From NCBI RefSeq assembly GCF_003387075.1, contig NZ_QUMQ01000001.1:4340001-4404000 (forward strand): DNA of 64,000 nucleotides, given 5' to 3'. Shown piece after piece: positions 1 to 8,743 of this stretch (positions are counted from its first letter, which is position 1; each line of letters starts with the position of its first letter). The notes under the pieces are model-generated. The model saw only the letters and a program-made list of their open reading frames with translations. It searched no databases and was not told the DNA's origin. This DNA is from Asanoa ferruginea (GTDB taxonomy: Bacteria; Actinomycetota; Actinomycetes; Mycobacteriales; Micromonosporaceae). Both the position numbers and the translations under genes were made by a program.

Positions 1-1011
1 CACTGGGACCTGCCGCAGGAACTCGAAGACGCGGGCGGCTGGCCCAGTCGCGACACCGCGCGCCGGTTCGCCGACTACGCGGCGCTCGCCCACGAGGCGC
101 TCGGCGACCGGGTCAACTTCTGGACCACGTTCAACGAGCCGTGGTGCTCGGCCTTCCTGGGCTACGGGTCGGGCGCGCACGCGCCGGGCCGCTCCGACCC
201 GGGCGACTCGGTGCGGGCGGCGCACCACCTGATGCTGGGGCACGGGCTGGCGACGCAGGCGATGGGCGCGGCCGGGATCACGCTCAACCTCTACGCGATC
301 TCGCCGGCATCGTCGTCGGAGGTCGACCTCGACGCCGCCCGGCGGATCGACGGCCTGGCCAACCGGATCTTCCTCGACCCGCTGCTGCGCGGTGCGTATC
401 CCGATGACGTGGTCGCCGACCTGGCCGGCGTGACCGATATGTCCCACGTACGCGATGGGGATCTGGCGGTTATCTCGACGCCGTTGTCCGTGTTGGGGGT
501 CAACTACTACAGCCGCCACGTGGTCGCGGGCCCGGTCGAGGGTGTCGAACCGGAGCCCTACTGGCGCAAGCAGACCTGTTGGCCGGGCAGCGAGGATGTC
601 CGGTTCGTCACCCGAGGGTTCCCGGTCACCGATATGAACTGGGAAATCGATGCGCCGGGCCTGGTGGAGACGCTGACCCGGCTGCACGCCGAATACCCGG
701 CGGTTCCGCTCTACGTGACCGAAAACGGCGCCGCGTTCGTCGACGAGGTGGTCGACGGCGAGGTCCCGGATCCCCAACGGGTCGCCTATTTCGACGCCCA
801 CCTGCGCGCCTGCCACGAGGCGATCGCGGCCGGAGTGCCCCTGCGCGGCTACTTCGCCTGGTCGCTGATGGATAATTTCGAATGGGCGTGGGGCTACACG
901 AAGCGCTTCGGCATGATCCATGTCGACTACGCGACCCAGCTCCGCACCCCGAAGACCAGCGCCAGGTGGTACGCCGACGTGATCCGACGTAACGGACTGG
1001 CCGCAGAATAA
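1..1011 (+). CDS. GH1 family beta-glucosidase, C-terminal part (cut by window edge)
   Basis: Family 1 glycoside hydrolase that removes terminal beta-linked glucose or related sugars by a retaining mechanism. The reading frame is open from base 1, so the start is outside the window; 336 residues are present and about 120 are missing compared with the usual 440-480. The acid/base motif TFNEPW is seen (catalytic Glu codon 136-138), as is the nucleophile motif VTENGA (Glu codon 721-723). Their spacing of about 195 residues is normal for the family. The C-terminal SLMDNFEWAWGY segment is the GH1 aglycone-site signature. No signal peptide can be judged. A LacI regulator follows after 23 bp, the usual arrangement for a sugar-induced glucosidase at the end of an ABC-transporter operon; this is inference because the upstream genes are not visible. 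Confidence 0.95.
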   Translation, partial: HWDLPQELEDAGGWPSRDTARRFADYAALAHEALGDRVNFWTTFNEPWCSAFLGYGSGAHAPGRSDPGDSVRAAHHLMLGHGLATQAMGAAGITLNLYAISPASSSEVDLDAARRIDGLANRIFLDPLLRGAYPDDVVADLAGVTDMSHVRDGDLAVISTPLSVLGVNYYSRHVVAGPVEGVEPEPYWRKQTCWPGSEDVRFVTRGFPVTDMNWEIDAPGLVETLTRLHAEYPAVPLYVTENGAAFVDEVVDGEVPDPQRVAYFDAHLRACHEAIAAGVPLRGYFAWSLMDNFEWAWGYTKRFGMIHVDYATQLRTPKTSARWYADVIRRNGLAAE

Positions 1012-1034
1012 GGCCGCCTGCGGAGGAGTAAACG

Positions 1035-2078
1035 ATGACGACCCAGCGCACCCGGTCCCTAGGCCGACCGACCCTCGACGCGGTGGCGGCGCGGGCCGGG
1101 GTCGGCCGGGGCACCGTCTCCCGGGTCGTCAACGGCTCGCCACAGGTCAGCCCGGAAGCCCGGGCGGCGGTGCAGGCGGCGATCGCCGAACTCGGCTACG
1201 TGCCCAACCGCGCCGCCCGGGCCCTGGTCACCCAGCGCACCGACTCGGTCGCCCTGGTCGTCTCGGAGTCCGAAGAGCGGGTCTTCGGTGAGCCGTTCTT
1301 CGCCGCGATCGTGCGAGGGGTCAGCTCCGGCCTGCTCGACACCTCGATGCAGCTCTGGCTGGCCATGGCGCAGTCACCGGCCGAGCGCGAGCGCATCGAG
1401 CACCACCTGACCAACCAGCACATCGACGGCGTCCTGCTGCTCTCGCTGCACGACGCCGACCCCCTGCCCACCCTGCTCGAGCAACGCGGCCTGCCGGCGG
1501 TGCTCGGCGGCCGCCCGGCCCGGATGCTCCAGCCCGGCGCGCAAGAGGCCTACTACGTCGACGTCGACAACGCCGGCGGCGCCCGCCAGGCGGTCGAGTA
1601 TCTGTTCGGGCGCGGCCGCCGCCGCATCGCGACGATCGCCGGCCCGCAGGACATGGGCGTCGGCGCGACCCGGCTGTCCGGCTACCGCGAGGCGGTCGCC
1701 GCGCTGGGCGCCGCGGTCGACGAGAAGCTGATCGCCTACGGCGACTTCAGCGAGGCCAGCGGCACGGCGGCGATGCGCGACCTGCTCGCCGACAACCCCG
1801 ACCTCGACGCGGTGTTCGCGGCCAGCGACCTGATGGCCTACGGCGCGCTGCGGGCGTTGCAGGAGGCCGGCCGCAGCGTGCCGGGCGAGGTCTCGGTGGT
1901 CGGCTTCGACGACGCCCAGATCGCCCGCCAGGCCAACCCGCCGCTGACCACGGTGCACCAGCCGATCGAGGAAATGGGCCGCGAGATGGCCCGGCTGCTG
2001 GTCGCCCGCATCCGCCGCGAAAACCCCAACCCCCACGTTCTGCTCGACACGTCACTGGTCGAGCGCGAAAGCGCGTAG
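1035..2078 (+). CDS. LacI family transcriptional regulator
   Basis: DNA-binding repressor of the LacI/GalR family, 347 aa. The N-terminal helix-turn-helix is at about residues 13-35 (TLDAVAARAGVGRGTVSRVV) and is followed by the hinge motif YVPNRAARALV. A type I periplasmic-binding-like sugar-sensing domain fills the rest and ends in the common LVERESA tail. A strong ribosome site (GGAGGAG) precedes the ATG at a good distance. It lies 23 bp behind the beta-glucosidase and probably controls that operon, with a glucoside or its product as inducer. The gene ends 1 bp from the convergent ureohydrolase gene. Confidence 0.93.
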   Translation: MTTQRTRSLGRPTLDAVAARAGVGRGTVSRVVNGSPQVSPEARAAVQAAIAELGYVPNRAARALVTQRTDSVALVVSESEERVFGEPFFAAIVRGVSSGLLDTSMQLWLAMAQSPAERERIEHHLTNQHIDGVLLLSLHDADPLPTLLEQRGLPAVLGGRPARMLQPGAQEAYYVDVDNAGGARQAVEYLFGRGRRRIATIAGPQDMGVGATRLSGYREAVAALGAAVDEKLIAYGDFSEASGTAAMRDLLADNPDLDAVFAASDLMAYGALRALQEAGRSVPGEVSVVGFDDAQIARQANPPLTTVHQPIEEMGREMARLLVARIRRENPNPHVLLDTSLVERESA

Positions 2079-2079
2079 C

Positions 2080-2880
2080 TCAGCGCGCGCTACCGACGAG
2101 GGCCGTCGCGAGGGTTCGGATGATCTCGGTTTCGGCGGGGTCGGGATCGCCCTCGGGCGGGGCGTGCTCGGTGATGGCGGCGCCGACCACGTTGTCGATC
2201 CGGGACAGCAGCGCGGCCAGGCGGTCGGGCGCGACGCCGTTCGGCTCGGGGTAGCCGACCGAGGCGAACGCCGCCGGGTCGAGGACGTCGAGGTCGACGT
2301 GCACGTAGACCGGGCCCGACAGGCCGTCGACCGCGCGATCGAGGTCGTCGACGCCGAACGCACGGATGCCGGACTCGCCGAGGTAGGCGTATTCGGTCGG
2401 ATCGCCGGCCCGGACACCCGCGATGATCACCTGCTCGGGACGCAGCGGCTCGGCCGGCACCAGCGGGGCCGCGCCGTCGCCGAGCAGGGTGCGCAGCACC
2501 ATGCCGTGGAACGAGCCCGACGGCAGGGTGGTCGGTGTGTAGAGGTCGGGGTGGGCGTCGAACCAGAGCACGGTGAGGTCGTCGCCGTAGTGGGCCCGCG
2601 CGGCGGCGATCGGCGCCAGGTCGACGCCACACTCGCCGCCCGCGGTGACGACCGGGCCGTCGAGGCCGGCCAGCGCCCGCCGGGTGATTTTCAGGTTGGC
2701 GATCAGCACGTCGAGGGCGCGTACACCCTGGTCGAAGGTCCCTTGATCGTCGAGGACCGGGACGGTGACCACCGCGTCGGCGGGGATCAGCGCGGCCGTC
2801 TGCCGGGCGCCCGCCGCCAGCCGCCGGGCGTTGCCCGCCAGGGAGCCCTGCCACTGCGGAACGCACAGCGCCGTCGTCAT
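2080..2880 (-). CDS. Arginase/agmatinase family ureohydrolase
   Basis: Manganese-dependent ureohydrolase fold, 266 aa. The metal-binding motifs are visible: WFDAHPDLYTP (DAHxD), HVDLDVLDP (DxDxxDP), and GGECGVDL at the site that in classical arginases reads GGDHS. The Cys in place of the first metal-ligand His is shared by a bacterial subgroup, so the exact substrate (arginine, agmatine, formiminoglutamate or another guanidino compound) cannot be assigned. The start ATG overlaps the stop of the upstream acetyltransferase gene by 4 bp (ATGA), so the two are translationally coupled. The gene is the last of a minus-strand run that begins at 5364. Confidence 0.88.
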   Translation of the reverse strand: MTTALCVPQWQGSLAGNARRLAAGARQTAALIPADAVVTVPVLDDQGTFDQGVRALDVLIANLKITRRALAGLDGPVVTAGGECGVDLAPIAAARAHYGDDLTVLWFDAHPDLYTPTTLPSGSFHGMVLRTLLGDGAAPLVPAEPLRPEQVIIAGVRAGDPTEYAYLGESGIRAFGVDDLDRAVDGLSGPVYVHVDLDVLDPAAFASVGYPEPNGVAPDRLAALLSRIDNVVGAAITEHAPPEGDPDPAETEIIRTLATALVGSAR

Positions 2881-3452
2881 TGCTGGGCGCGCCACTCCTC
2901 GGCGAGCATGGCGAAGTCGAGTTCGGTGCTCCACTCGCCCTTGAACAGCTCGTTGTGCACCAGCCTGGCCTCCTGGCGCAGGCCGAGCCGGCGCAGGACC
3001 TTGGCCGACGGCTCGTTGCGCTCGTCGATGCGGCCGATGATGCGGTGCAGGCCGAGGTCGTCGAAGCCGAGCCGGAGCATCGCCCGGGCCGCCTCGGTCG
3101 CGTAGCCGTTGCCCTCGAACGACGGGTTGACCACGTAGCCGATCTCGCCGCCGAGGTGGGTCAGGCTGTGGAAGAACAGGATGACGTCGCCGACCAGTTC
3201 GCCGGTCTCGGCCAGCTCGATGCCGAGCGTCAGCGACTGCCCCTCGTCGGTCAGGGCGGTGGTGGCCCAGTGTGTGGCGAGGCGCTGGGCGATGACGTCT
3301 TTGTCCATCGGCTCGAACGGCACGTAGCGGCACACGTCGGCCCGGCTGCGGTAGGCCAGCAGGGCGTCGGTGTCGGCCGCGGTCAGCGGGCGCAACCGCA
3401 GGCGTTCGGTCTGGACGGGATACGTGGGGTGGAGTTCTGGCACGCCGCCCAT
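2877..3452 (-). CDS. GNAT family N-acetyltransferase (RimJ/RimL type)
   Basis: Acetyl-CoA dependent N-acetyltransferase, 191 aa, of the RimJ/RimL-like group: it opens with ERLRLRPLTAADTDALLAY and carries the acetyl-CoA loop region GNGYATEAARAML followed by LHRIIGRIDERNEPSAKVLRRLGL. Substrate unknown; members act on ribosomal protein N-termini or small amines. The start ATG lies 6 bp after the stop of the methyltransferase gene, and the stop overlaps the ureohydrolase start, so it is inside one operon. Its product is probably cytoplasmic. Confidence 0.9.
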   Translation of the reverse strand: MGGVPELHPTYPVQTERLRLRPLTAADTDALLAYRSRADVCRYVPFEPMDKDVIAQRLATHWATTALTDEGQSLTLGIELAETGELVGDVILFFHSLTHLGGEIGYVVNPSFEGNGYATEAARAMLRLGFDDLGLHRIIGRIDERNEPSAKVLRRLGLRQEARLVHNELFKGEWSTELDFAMLAEEWRAQQ

Positions 3453-3458
3453 CGTGCC

Positions 3459-4100
3459 CTACGGCAGCCGCCACACCGAAGTGCGTTTCACGGTCATGCT
3501 TTCCAGAGCCATTGTCGTGGGTACGTCGTAGGCCGCCACCTGCGTGCCCGCGCCGCCGGGGCGGAACGCGCGGCCCGGGTCACCGGCGTAGGCGTCGGCA
3601 CCGGCCTTGCGGGCCCGGCGCAGGAACGCGAACATCCGCTTCGCGAACTGCTCGCTGTAGAACACGTCGCCGGCCAGGACGACGTCGGCGTCGGCCTCGC
3701 CGTCGAGGATGTCGGCCCGCTCGGCCGTCACCGTGACGCCGTTGGCGGTCGCGTTGGCACCGACCGCGGCGATCGCCAGCGGGTCGATGTCGACCGCGCG
3801 CACCGAGGCCGCGCCCGCGCGGGCCGCGGCGATCGCCACCAGGCCCGAGCCGCAGGCCACGTCGAGCACCCGGCGGCCGGCCACCACCGACGGGTTGTCG
3901 AGCACGTAGCGGGCCAGCGCCTGCCCGCCCGCCCAGGCGAACGCCCAGAACGGCGGTGGCTGCTCGCTGCGGAACTCGCCCTCGGTCAGCTCCCAGAGCC
4001 CGATCGGCTCGTCGGCCTGGTGCAGCGAGATCTCTGGCGTCAGCGGCACCGGCTCCAGCCGGGCGTGCAGCTTGACGAACGCGTCGATGAGGTCGGTCAT
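3459..4100 (-). CDS. Class I SAM-dependent methyltransferase (ETFB-lysine methyltransferase-like)
   Basis: Protein of 213 aa with the Rossmann SAM-binding motif I VLDVACGSGLVAIAAA followed by an acidic strand-2 end (VRAVDIDP). It resembles the small nicotinamide-N-methylase/ETF-beta lysine methyltransferase-like group of bacteria by its N-terminal PPFWAFAWAGGQALARYVLDN block, where the tryptophan-rich segment precedes motif I. The target is not predictable. A longer open frame extends upstream but the ATG at 4098-4100 is preferred: it overlaps the bioD stop by one base (TGATG), a standard coupling arrangement, and it gives the normal family length. Confidence 0.85.
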   Translation of the reverse strand: MTDLIDAFVKLHARLEPVPLTPEISLHQADEPIGLWELTEGEFRSEQPPPFWAFAWAGGQALARYVLDNPSVVAGRRVLDVACGSGLVAIAAARAGAASVRAVDIDPLAIAAVGANATANGVTVTAERADILDGEADADVVLAGDVFYSEQFAKRMFAFLRRARKAGADAYAGDPGRAFRPGGAGTQVAAYDVPTTMALESMTVKRTSVWRLP

Positions 4101-4816
4101 CAGTTGATGTCTTCCGCCCAGGCCCGCCAGTCGTCGAGCACGCCGTAGAGAGAGGGGGTCAGCCAGCCCGGCGCCGAGCGGCCGAACACGCCGGGCTCCA
4201 TCGCACCGGCGCCGTCGGGCAGCACGCCGACCAGGTTGTCGACCAGGTCGGTCAGGTTGGACCAGTGCACCAGTTCCGGCTCGGCCGGCCAGGCGCCGAG
4301 CACCACGCCGGCCGACACCGCCCGCCGGGCCAGCGCTTCCAGGGTGAGCGCGATGTGGTTGAGCGTGCCGCGGCCGGCGCGGGCCACCACCACGGCCGGC
4401 GCGCCCAGCGACACCGCCAGGTCGGCCATCGTCCACGCCTCACCCGACGGGCGCAGGCCCATCGGCACGAGCAGGCCGCCGGCGCCCTCGATCAGGACCA
4501 CGTCGTGCTTGTCGACCTCAGCGCGGACGGCGTCGACGACGGTGTAGAGCTCGAGCGGCTCGACGTCGGCGATCCGCGCGGCGGTCAGCGGCGACAGGGG
4601 TTCCGGGTAGGCCGCCAGGTTGCGAACCGTCTCCGGGGCCGCGAGCAGCCGGACAATGTCCACGTCGGAGGGTTCGCCGGTCTGTGCGGGCTTGACCACC
4701 GCCACCCGCAGCCCGGCGGCCTGGGCCGCGACGGCGATCGCCGCGGTCGCGATGGTCTTGCCGACCCCGGCGTCGGTGCCGGTGACCACGATCGGCCCGG
4801 TCCACGCGTCGCTCAC
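4100..4816 (-). CDS. bioD: Dethiobiotin synthase
   Basis: ATP-dependent dethiobiotin synthetase, 238 aa, which closes the ureido ring of dethiobiotin from 7,8-diaminopelargonate and CO2 in the third-last to last steps of biotin synthesis. The P-loop VTGTDAGVGKT lies at residues 11-21, the switch lysine region VAVVKPAQTG at 39-48, and the EGAGGLLVPM substrate/ATP loop near residue 110. Other bio genes (bioA, bioB, bioF) are absent from the window, so this copy is orphaned, downstream of a GNAT gene (47-bp gap) and coupled to a methyltransferase. Fold and motifs are clear; a role in biotin synthesis depends on bioA/bioB existing elsewhere. Confidence 0.92.
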   Translation of the reverse strand: MSDAWTGPIVVTGTDAGVGKTIATAAIAVAAQAAGLRVAVVKPAQTGEPSDVDIVRLLAAPETVRNLAAYPEPLSPLTAARIADVEPLELYTVVDAVRAEVDKHDVVLIEGAGGLLVPMGLRPSGEAWTMADLAVSLGAPAVVVARAGRGTLNHIALTLEALARRAVSAGVVLGAWPAEPELVHWSNLTDLVDNLVGVLPDGAGAMEPGVFGRSAPGWLTPSLYGVLDDWRAWAEDIN

Positions 4817-4863
4817 GGCGGGAACTCCACCACAACCGGCCGGGCCCGGTCAAAGTCGTTCAC

Positions 4864-5364
4864 CTAGTCGATCAGGTCTTCGGGGAGGAGGTCGAGCAGT
4901 AGGCCGTCGTGGAACGTGCCGTCGGGGCCGCGCTCGTAGCGGCGCAGCACACCGACCCGGCGGAAACCGACCCGCTCGTAGGCGCTGATCGCGGCCGCGT
5001 TGGCCGCCGCCGGGTCGATCACCAGCCGGTGGTGGCCGACCGTGTGGAACAGGTGCTTGGCCATCGTGCGGATCGCGTCGGTGCCGATGCCCTTGTTGTG
5101 CGCATGCGGGTCGAGGTAGATGTCCATGCCGGCGTGCCGGTACATCGGGTCGGCTTCCTCGTAGGTCTGCACGGCGCCGACCATGCGGCCGTCGACCTCC
5201 ACGACGTAGGTGCGGTCGAGGTCGTCGGCCACCGCCGCGGGGTAGTCCTCCTCGTCACCCCACCAGTGGGTGACCTCGGGGGACGAGCGGATCAGGGCGA
5301 GCGGTGCGATGTCGGCATCGGTCGCCGGGCGGAGAAGCACCATAGCGCCGGTCAACGTCGTCAT
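4864..5364 (-). CDS. GNAT acetyltransferase, AAC(6')-like
   Basis: N-acetyltransferase of 166 aa that resembles aminoglycoside 6'-N-acetyltransferases: N-terminal LLRPATDADI, a WWGDEEDYPAAVADDL segment, and the acetyl-CoA region YLDPHAHNKGIGTDAIRTM followed by HHRLVIDPAAANAAAISAYE. Real aminoglycoside activity is not implied, because chromosomal relatives act on many amines. The open frame runs 26 codons further upstream, but that extension is Arg-rich and unconserved in look; ATG at 5362-5364 is preceded by an AAGA purine stretch. First gene of the minus-strand run that ends with the ureohydrolase. Confidence 0.86.
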   Translation of the reverse strand: MTTLTGAMVLLRPATDADIAPLALIRSSPEVTHWWGDEEDYPAAVADDLDRTYVVEVDGRMVGAVQTYEEADPMYRHAGMDIYLDPHAHNKGIGTDAIRTMAKHLFHTVGHHRLVIDPAAANAAAISAYERVGFRRVGVLRRYERGPDGTFHDGLLLDLLPEDLID

Positions 5365-5622
5365 TCTTGGAAGGCTAATCCGCGAGTGGGCGATGGCGCG
5401 CCGGATTTCTGCCCGACTGGGTTCGGTGGGTGTTTGTCGCATGCGGTACCAGCGCGCGGAGCAAGGTCCGGTACGGCGATCGTGCCCGCCACACCGGCCG
5501 TCGCCGCCACACGGTGGTACCAGCGCCTTTGGCCTTTCGGCCGGGACGCATAGGTGTTATCGGGCATTAAACTCGGAGCTGTCCGTGGAGCCGCGCGCGA
5601 CTACGCGCAGCGGAGGACACGA

Positions 5623-5657
5623 GGGGGCGGATGTGGGCGCATCCGCCCCCTTTTTTT
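5623..5657 (+). terminator. Rho-independent terminator, + strand
   Basis: A perfect 10-bp stem (GGGGGCGGAT at 5623-5632 with ATCCGCCCCC at 5641-5650) closes an 8-base loop and is followed directly by seven T residues (5651-5657). This is the best intrinsic terminator in the window. No + strand gene precedes it. Confidence 0.9.
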
Positions 5658-5670
5658 ATGCCCGTAAATA

Positions 5671-5711
5671 CATCGCGGGCGCGATGCCGAACCGGCATCA
5701 CGCCCGCGATG
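5671..5711 (-). terminator. Long stem-loop, probable 3' end of the ACT-GNAT transcript
   Basis: An 11-bp outer stem (5671-5681 with 5701-5711) and a 7-bp inner stem (GATGCCG/CGGCATC) separated by one mismatch close a 3-base loop. Reading the minus strand, the stem is followed by TATTTA. A second hairpin with a 9-bp stem (5717-5725 with 5734-5742) lies just upstream of it on the same transcript. Confidence 0.6.
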
Positions 5712-5816
5712 AGGGCCCCTTCCCGCCGTCCCACGGGAAGGGACCCGGACCCATCCCCTACCCCCGGCGACCCGGTCCTGTTGCCAGGACTCGTTCCGTC
5801 GGAGCCTTGCTCGGCG

Positions 5817-6836
5817 TCAGGTCGACGCCGAAGTCTTGAGTGGCACGGTCACGCTGGCGACCGCTCCGTCGCGCTGCGTGGGCACCGTGTGCCCGAGCCG
5901 CCGCAGCGTGCGCTCCATGCCCGGGTTGTCGACACCCGTGTGCGCCAGCACCGCCGCACAGCCGAGCCGTTCGGCCCGGGCGAAGGCCCGGCGGACCAGC
6001 GCGGTGCCGATGCCCTTGCGCTGCCAGCCGTCTTCGACGACCACCGCCAGCTCCGCCAGTGAGCCTTCCATGACCAGGTTGGCCATGGCGACGACGGTAT
6101 CCACGGAGGTGATCCCCGGCACGGTCGCGAGCAGCGTGCGGACCCGCGCCGGGTCGAGCAGCCGGGCGAGCTGAGCGGGTTCCGGCACCTTCACGTAGCG
6201 CTGCCCGCGGGTGGCCGGCGAGCAGCGTTCGTGCATCGCCATCAGGGCCGCCAGGTCGTCGGGCAGCGCCGGCCGGAGCACGATCTCGGCGCCGTCCGGC
6301 AGCAGCAGGGTCGCCGAGTCGGTCGAGGCGGCCGCCGCGACGTCGACCAGGGCCTGTGCGCGGGCATATTCGGCGGGGGTGAAATCAGGAGCCGCTCGGC
6401 GTACGTCGTAGCGCCCGCCGGTCGGGTCCGGCAGCGCCATGGCGTCGGCGCGCATGCCCGGCCGGGTGGGGCTGTCGGGTCGCCAGGTGACCTCGTCGGC
6501 ACCGAGCAGCGAGCGCAGCGCGTCGCCGAGCGCGTCGGGGTCGCGGACCAGCCGGGTGGCCAGCGAGAGCGCTCGCGTCGGCTGGTCGGCCAGGCCCTCC
6601 GCCTCGGCCGGCGCGATCCAGCTGTTGCGGCCGCGGCCCCGCTCGACCGCCACCCGCAGGTCGGCCTCGGTCATCGTGTGCGGTGCGTCGACCAGGAACT
6701 CGTCGACGGCGCCGACCTCGGTGGTGTGCACCTGGACAGCGAGGATGTTGACCGCCTTGAGCGCGAGGCTCGCGGTCAACACGGATAGGAAGCCCGGACG
6801 GTCGTCGACCGTCGCGCGGATCCGCCAGAGAGTCAT
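5817..6836 (-). CDS. ACT domain - GNAT acetyltransferase fusion protein
   Basis: A 339-aa two-domain protein. Residues 1-75 form an ACT-type ligand-binding domain (LWRIRATVDDRPGFLSVLTA, the typical first strand and glycine turn); after a variable middle, residues about 170-330 form a GNAT fold with the acetyl-CoA loop VVEDGWQRKGIGTALVRRAF. ACT-GNAT fusions in actinobacteria include lysine acetyltransferases whose activity is controlled by amino-acid binding to the ACT part, which suggests regulation of acetylation by a free amino acid; this is inference from family knowledge. It follows another ACT protein gene after 45 bp on the same strand. Confidence 0.85.
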   Translation of the reverse strand: MTLWRIRATVDDRPGFLSVLTASLALKAVNILAVQVHTTEVGAVDEFLVDAPHTMTEADLRVAVERGRGRNSWIAPAEAEGLADQPTRALSLATRLVRDPDALGDALRSLLGADEVTWRPDSPTRPGMRADAMALPDPTGGRYDVRRAAPDFTPAEYARAQALVDVAAAASTDSATLLLPDGAEIVLRPALPDDLAALMAMHERCSPATRGQRYVKVPEPAQLARLLDPARVRTLLATVPGITSVDTVVAMANLVMEGSLAELAVVVEDGWQRKGIGTALVRRAFARAERLGCAAVLAHTGVDNPGMERTLRRLGHTVPTQRDGAVASVTVPLKTSAST

Positions 6837-6881
6837 ACCGTCCCTCCTTCACATCGTTAGAGCGGCTGGGGCCAGTGGGGC

Positions 6882-7589
6882 TCAGGCCGCCGGGACCGGC
6901 GGCGCGGTGACCAGGTCGAGCCGGTCGCCGAGGATCACCGCGGCGGCGCGGACCAACTGCGCCATCCGGTCGACCTCGCTGATATGGAACGCGGCGGCCG
7001 GGAACTCCTCGCCGGCGCCACGGGCGACCACCAGCACCAGGCCGGCCCGGCCGAACGGCGCGGCCGCGTACCTGATGCCATCGGCGCTGTCGAGGGGTCG
7101 CGCCCGCAGTGGCGTGACCTCCGGAAGCCGCAGCGGTGCCGGCGCCCGCCAACTCGCGGTGGCGACCGCCGGGGTCGAACCCGATGCCGAACCAGCACGG
7201 GCCGCCCAATCGGCGGGTACGACCGCGGCGGCCGCCCAGTCCGCGGCGAGCAACCCCGGGATGGCGTCGACCAGGGTGGCCAGGCCATCGGCGGGGTTGG
7301 CGGCGAGTTGGCCGAGCAGCTCCGCGTCGTGGCCGCTGGTGGTGGGCGCGCCGATCGCCCGCCAGATGCCGTCGACGTGCACGCCCGGAATCGCACCGAG
7401 CCCAGCGCGCAGCCGCTCCAGCCGGTTGCTGCCCGGCCATACGACGGTGAAGTCGTCGACGGCCCGGCCACCCAGCCGTTCCAGCACGACCACCTGGACG
7501 ATGTCGGCACCGGCGACGCCTAGCGTGCGCGCCACCTGACCGAGCGCCCCGGGCCGGTCGGGAAGGGTTACCCGAACCCGTAACAACAT
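6882..7589 (-). CDS. ACT domain-containing protein
   Basis: Protein of 235 aa starting with an ACT domain (LLRVRVTLPDRPGALGQVAR), followed by an Ala-rich region without a recognised second domain. No GNAT motifs are present, unlike the next gene. The chosen ATG (7587-7589) has GGGAGACGGG just upstream and starts exactly at the first ACT strand; a longer frame to 7706 exists but would overlap the divergent gene's promoter. It forms a two-gene unit with the ACT-GNAT gene and probably senses an amino acid. Confidence 0.75.
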   Translation of the reverse strand: MLLRVRVTLPDRPGALGQVARTLGVAGADIVQVVVLERLGGRAVDDFTVVWPGSNRLERLRAGLGAIPGVHVDGIWRAIGAPTTSGHDAELLGQLAANPADGLATLVDAIPGLLAADWAAAAVVPADWAARAGSASGSTPAVATASWRAPAPLRLPEVTPLRARPLDSADGIRYAAAPFGRAGLVLVVARGAGEEFPAAAFHISEVDRMAQLVRAAAVILGDRLDLVTAPPVPAA

Positions 7590-7679
7590 CCCGTCTCCCT
7601 CGCTCGCGTTGGCAACAGCCTGCCGGTTGACCATTTCGTCCCTGTTGCCGAGCCATGTCTCGCCAGGAACAAGCTTGGC

Positions 7680-7715
7680 TTGACACCGTGAACCGCGTGC
7701 CCTCAACTGTTCAGA
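7680..7715 (+). promoter_or_regulatory. Leaderless promoter for the phosphotransferase gene
   Basis: A consensus -35 TTGACA (7680-7685), a 17-bp spacer and a weak -10 TCAACT (7703-7708) place the transcription start on the ATG at 7715, 6 bases after the -10. No ribosome site precedes either possible ATG. Confidence 0.5.
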
Positions 7716-8743
7716 TGACCGAGGAGGGGCCGGCTGGGCTCGATCTGCGTAGTCTGTCCGGCTACCTGGGCGTGCCGGTTTCCGCCACTTTGATCCCGGG
7801 CGGGCGCTCCAACCTCACCTATCACGTGGTCGCCGGCGGCGAAGACCTCGTGCTGCGCCGGCCGCCGCTGGGCCACGTGCTGGCCACCGCACACGACATG
7901 GGCCGCGAGTTCCGGGTGCTCTCCGCGCTGGCGCCGACCCCCGTACCCGTGCCGGAAACGATCCGGTTCTGTTCTGACGACTCGGTGATCGGCGCGCCGT
8001 TCTATCTCATGCGCCGGGTCGAGGGCGCGGTCATGCGCAGCACGACGCAGACCGACCCGCTCGGTGCCGACCGCCGCCGTTCGCTCGCGTTCGCGATGAT
8101 GGACACGCTCGCCGCCCTGCACGCCGTCAAACCCGACGACGTGGGCCTCGGCGACTTCGGCCGCCCGGACGGTTTCGTCGCGCGGCAGGTCAAGCGCTGG
8201 AGCGGCCAGCTCGACAAGTCGCGCAGCCGCCCGTTGCCAGACGTCGACGCGTTGCGCGACCGGCTTGTTGCGACCATCCCCTCGTCCCTGGGACAGGGTG
8301 CTGTCGTGCACGGCGACTACCGGCTCGACAACCTGATCGTCGCACCCGACGGCAGCGAGATCCGCGCGGTGCTCGACTGGGAGATGGCCACCCTGGGTGA
8401 CCCGCTCACCGACCTCGGGCTGCTGATGACCTACTGGGACGTGCTCGGCGGCCCGGCCGCGGCCGGTGCAGCGGGTGTGGTGGCCGACGGGATCGGCCCG
8501 CGCGCGGGGTTCCCGACCGGCGCCGAGTTGATCGACCGGTATGTGGCCAGCGGCGGCGTCGACGTCGGCCCGCTCGACTGGCACGTGGCGCTCGGCTGTT
8601 TCAAGCTGGCCGTGATCGCCGAAGGGATCTACTACCGATACACGCTCGGCCAGACCGTTGGCGAGGGCTTCGAGCGGTTCGCCGACATGGCCGGCCCGCT
8701 CACCGCGCACGGGCTCGCCGCACTCGCACCCGTGGAGGGCTGA
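7715..8743 (+). CDS. Phosphotransferase family protein (APH/ACAD10-11 N-domain type)
   Basis: Kinase-like protein of 342 aa of the APH fold: ATP-binding N-lobe with [14 protein letters not shown] and the lysine-equivalent LVLRRPP, then the catalytic loop [13 protein letters not shown] (HGDxxxxN) and the metal motif [17 protein letters not shown] (DxD). Families with this signature next to acyl-CoA dehydrogenases (like human ACAD10/ACAD11) phosphorylate 4-hydroxyacyl-CoAs. The stop overlaps the start of the acyl-CoA dehydrogenase gene (TGATG), supporting a joint role in hydroxy fatty acid breakdown. An upstream in-frame ATG at 7655 is possible, but the -35/-10 pair at 7680-7708 lies inside it, so 7715 is chosen. 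Confidence 0.87.
   Translation: MTEEGPAGLDLRSLSGYLGVPVSATLIPGGRSNLTYHVVAGGEDLVLRRPPLGHVLATAHDMGREFRVLSALAPTPVPVPETIRFCSDDSVIGAPFYLMRRVEGAVMRSTTQTDPLGADRRRSLAFAMMDTLAALHAVKPDDVGLGDFGRPDGFVARQVKRWSGQLDKSRSRPLPDVDALRDRLVATIPSSLGQGAVVHGDYRLDNLIVAPDGSEIRAVLDWEMATLGDPLTDLGLLMTYWDVLGGPAAAGAAGVVADGIGPRAGFPTGAELIDRYVASGGVDVGPLDWHVALGCFKLAVIAEGIYYRYTLGQTVGEGFERFADMAGPLTAHGLAALAPVEG

Larger units (their letters stand above)
5365..5816. other. 452-bp intergenic region with three strong hairpins
   Basis: No coding frame here looks convincing. The stretch contains a + strand intrinsic terminator (5623-5657) without an obvious + strand gene in front of it, and two further stem-loops (5671-5711 and 5713-5746). 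Genes on both sides read on the minus strand, so the latter two hairpins probably end the ACT-GNAT transcript, while the + terminator implies a short independent + transcript, possibly a small RNA. A weak -10-like TAAACT is at 5568-5573 without a recognisable -35. Confidence 0.55.

Noticed and set aside
5623-5657. 6C RNA or other named small RNA
   Set aside because: The C-rich double stem-loop layout of 6C RNA is not present; only a terminator can be supported, so no family name is given.
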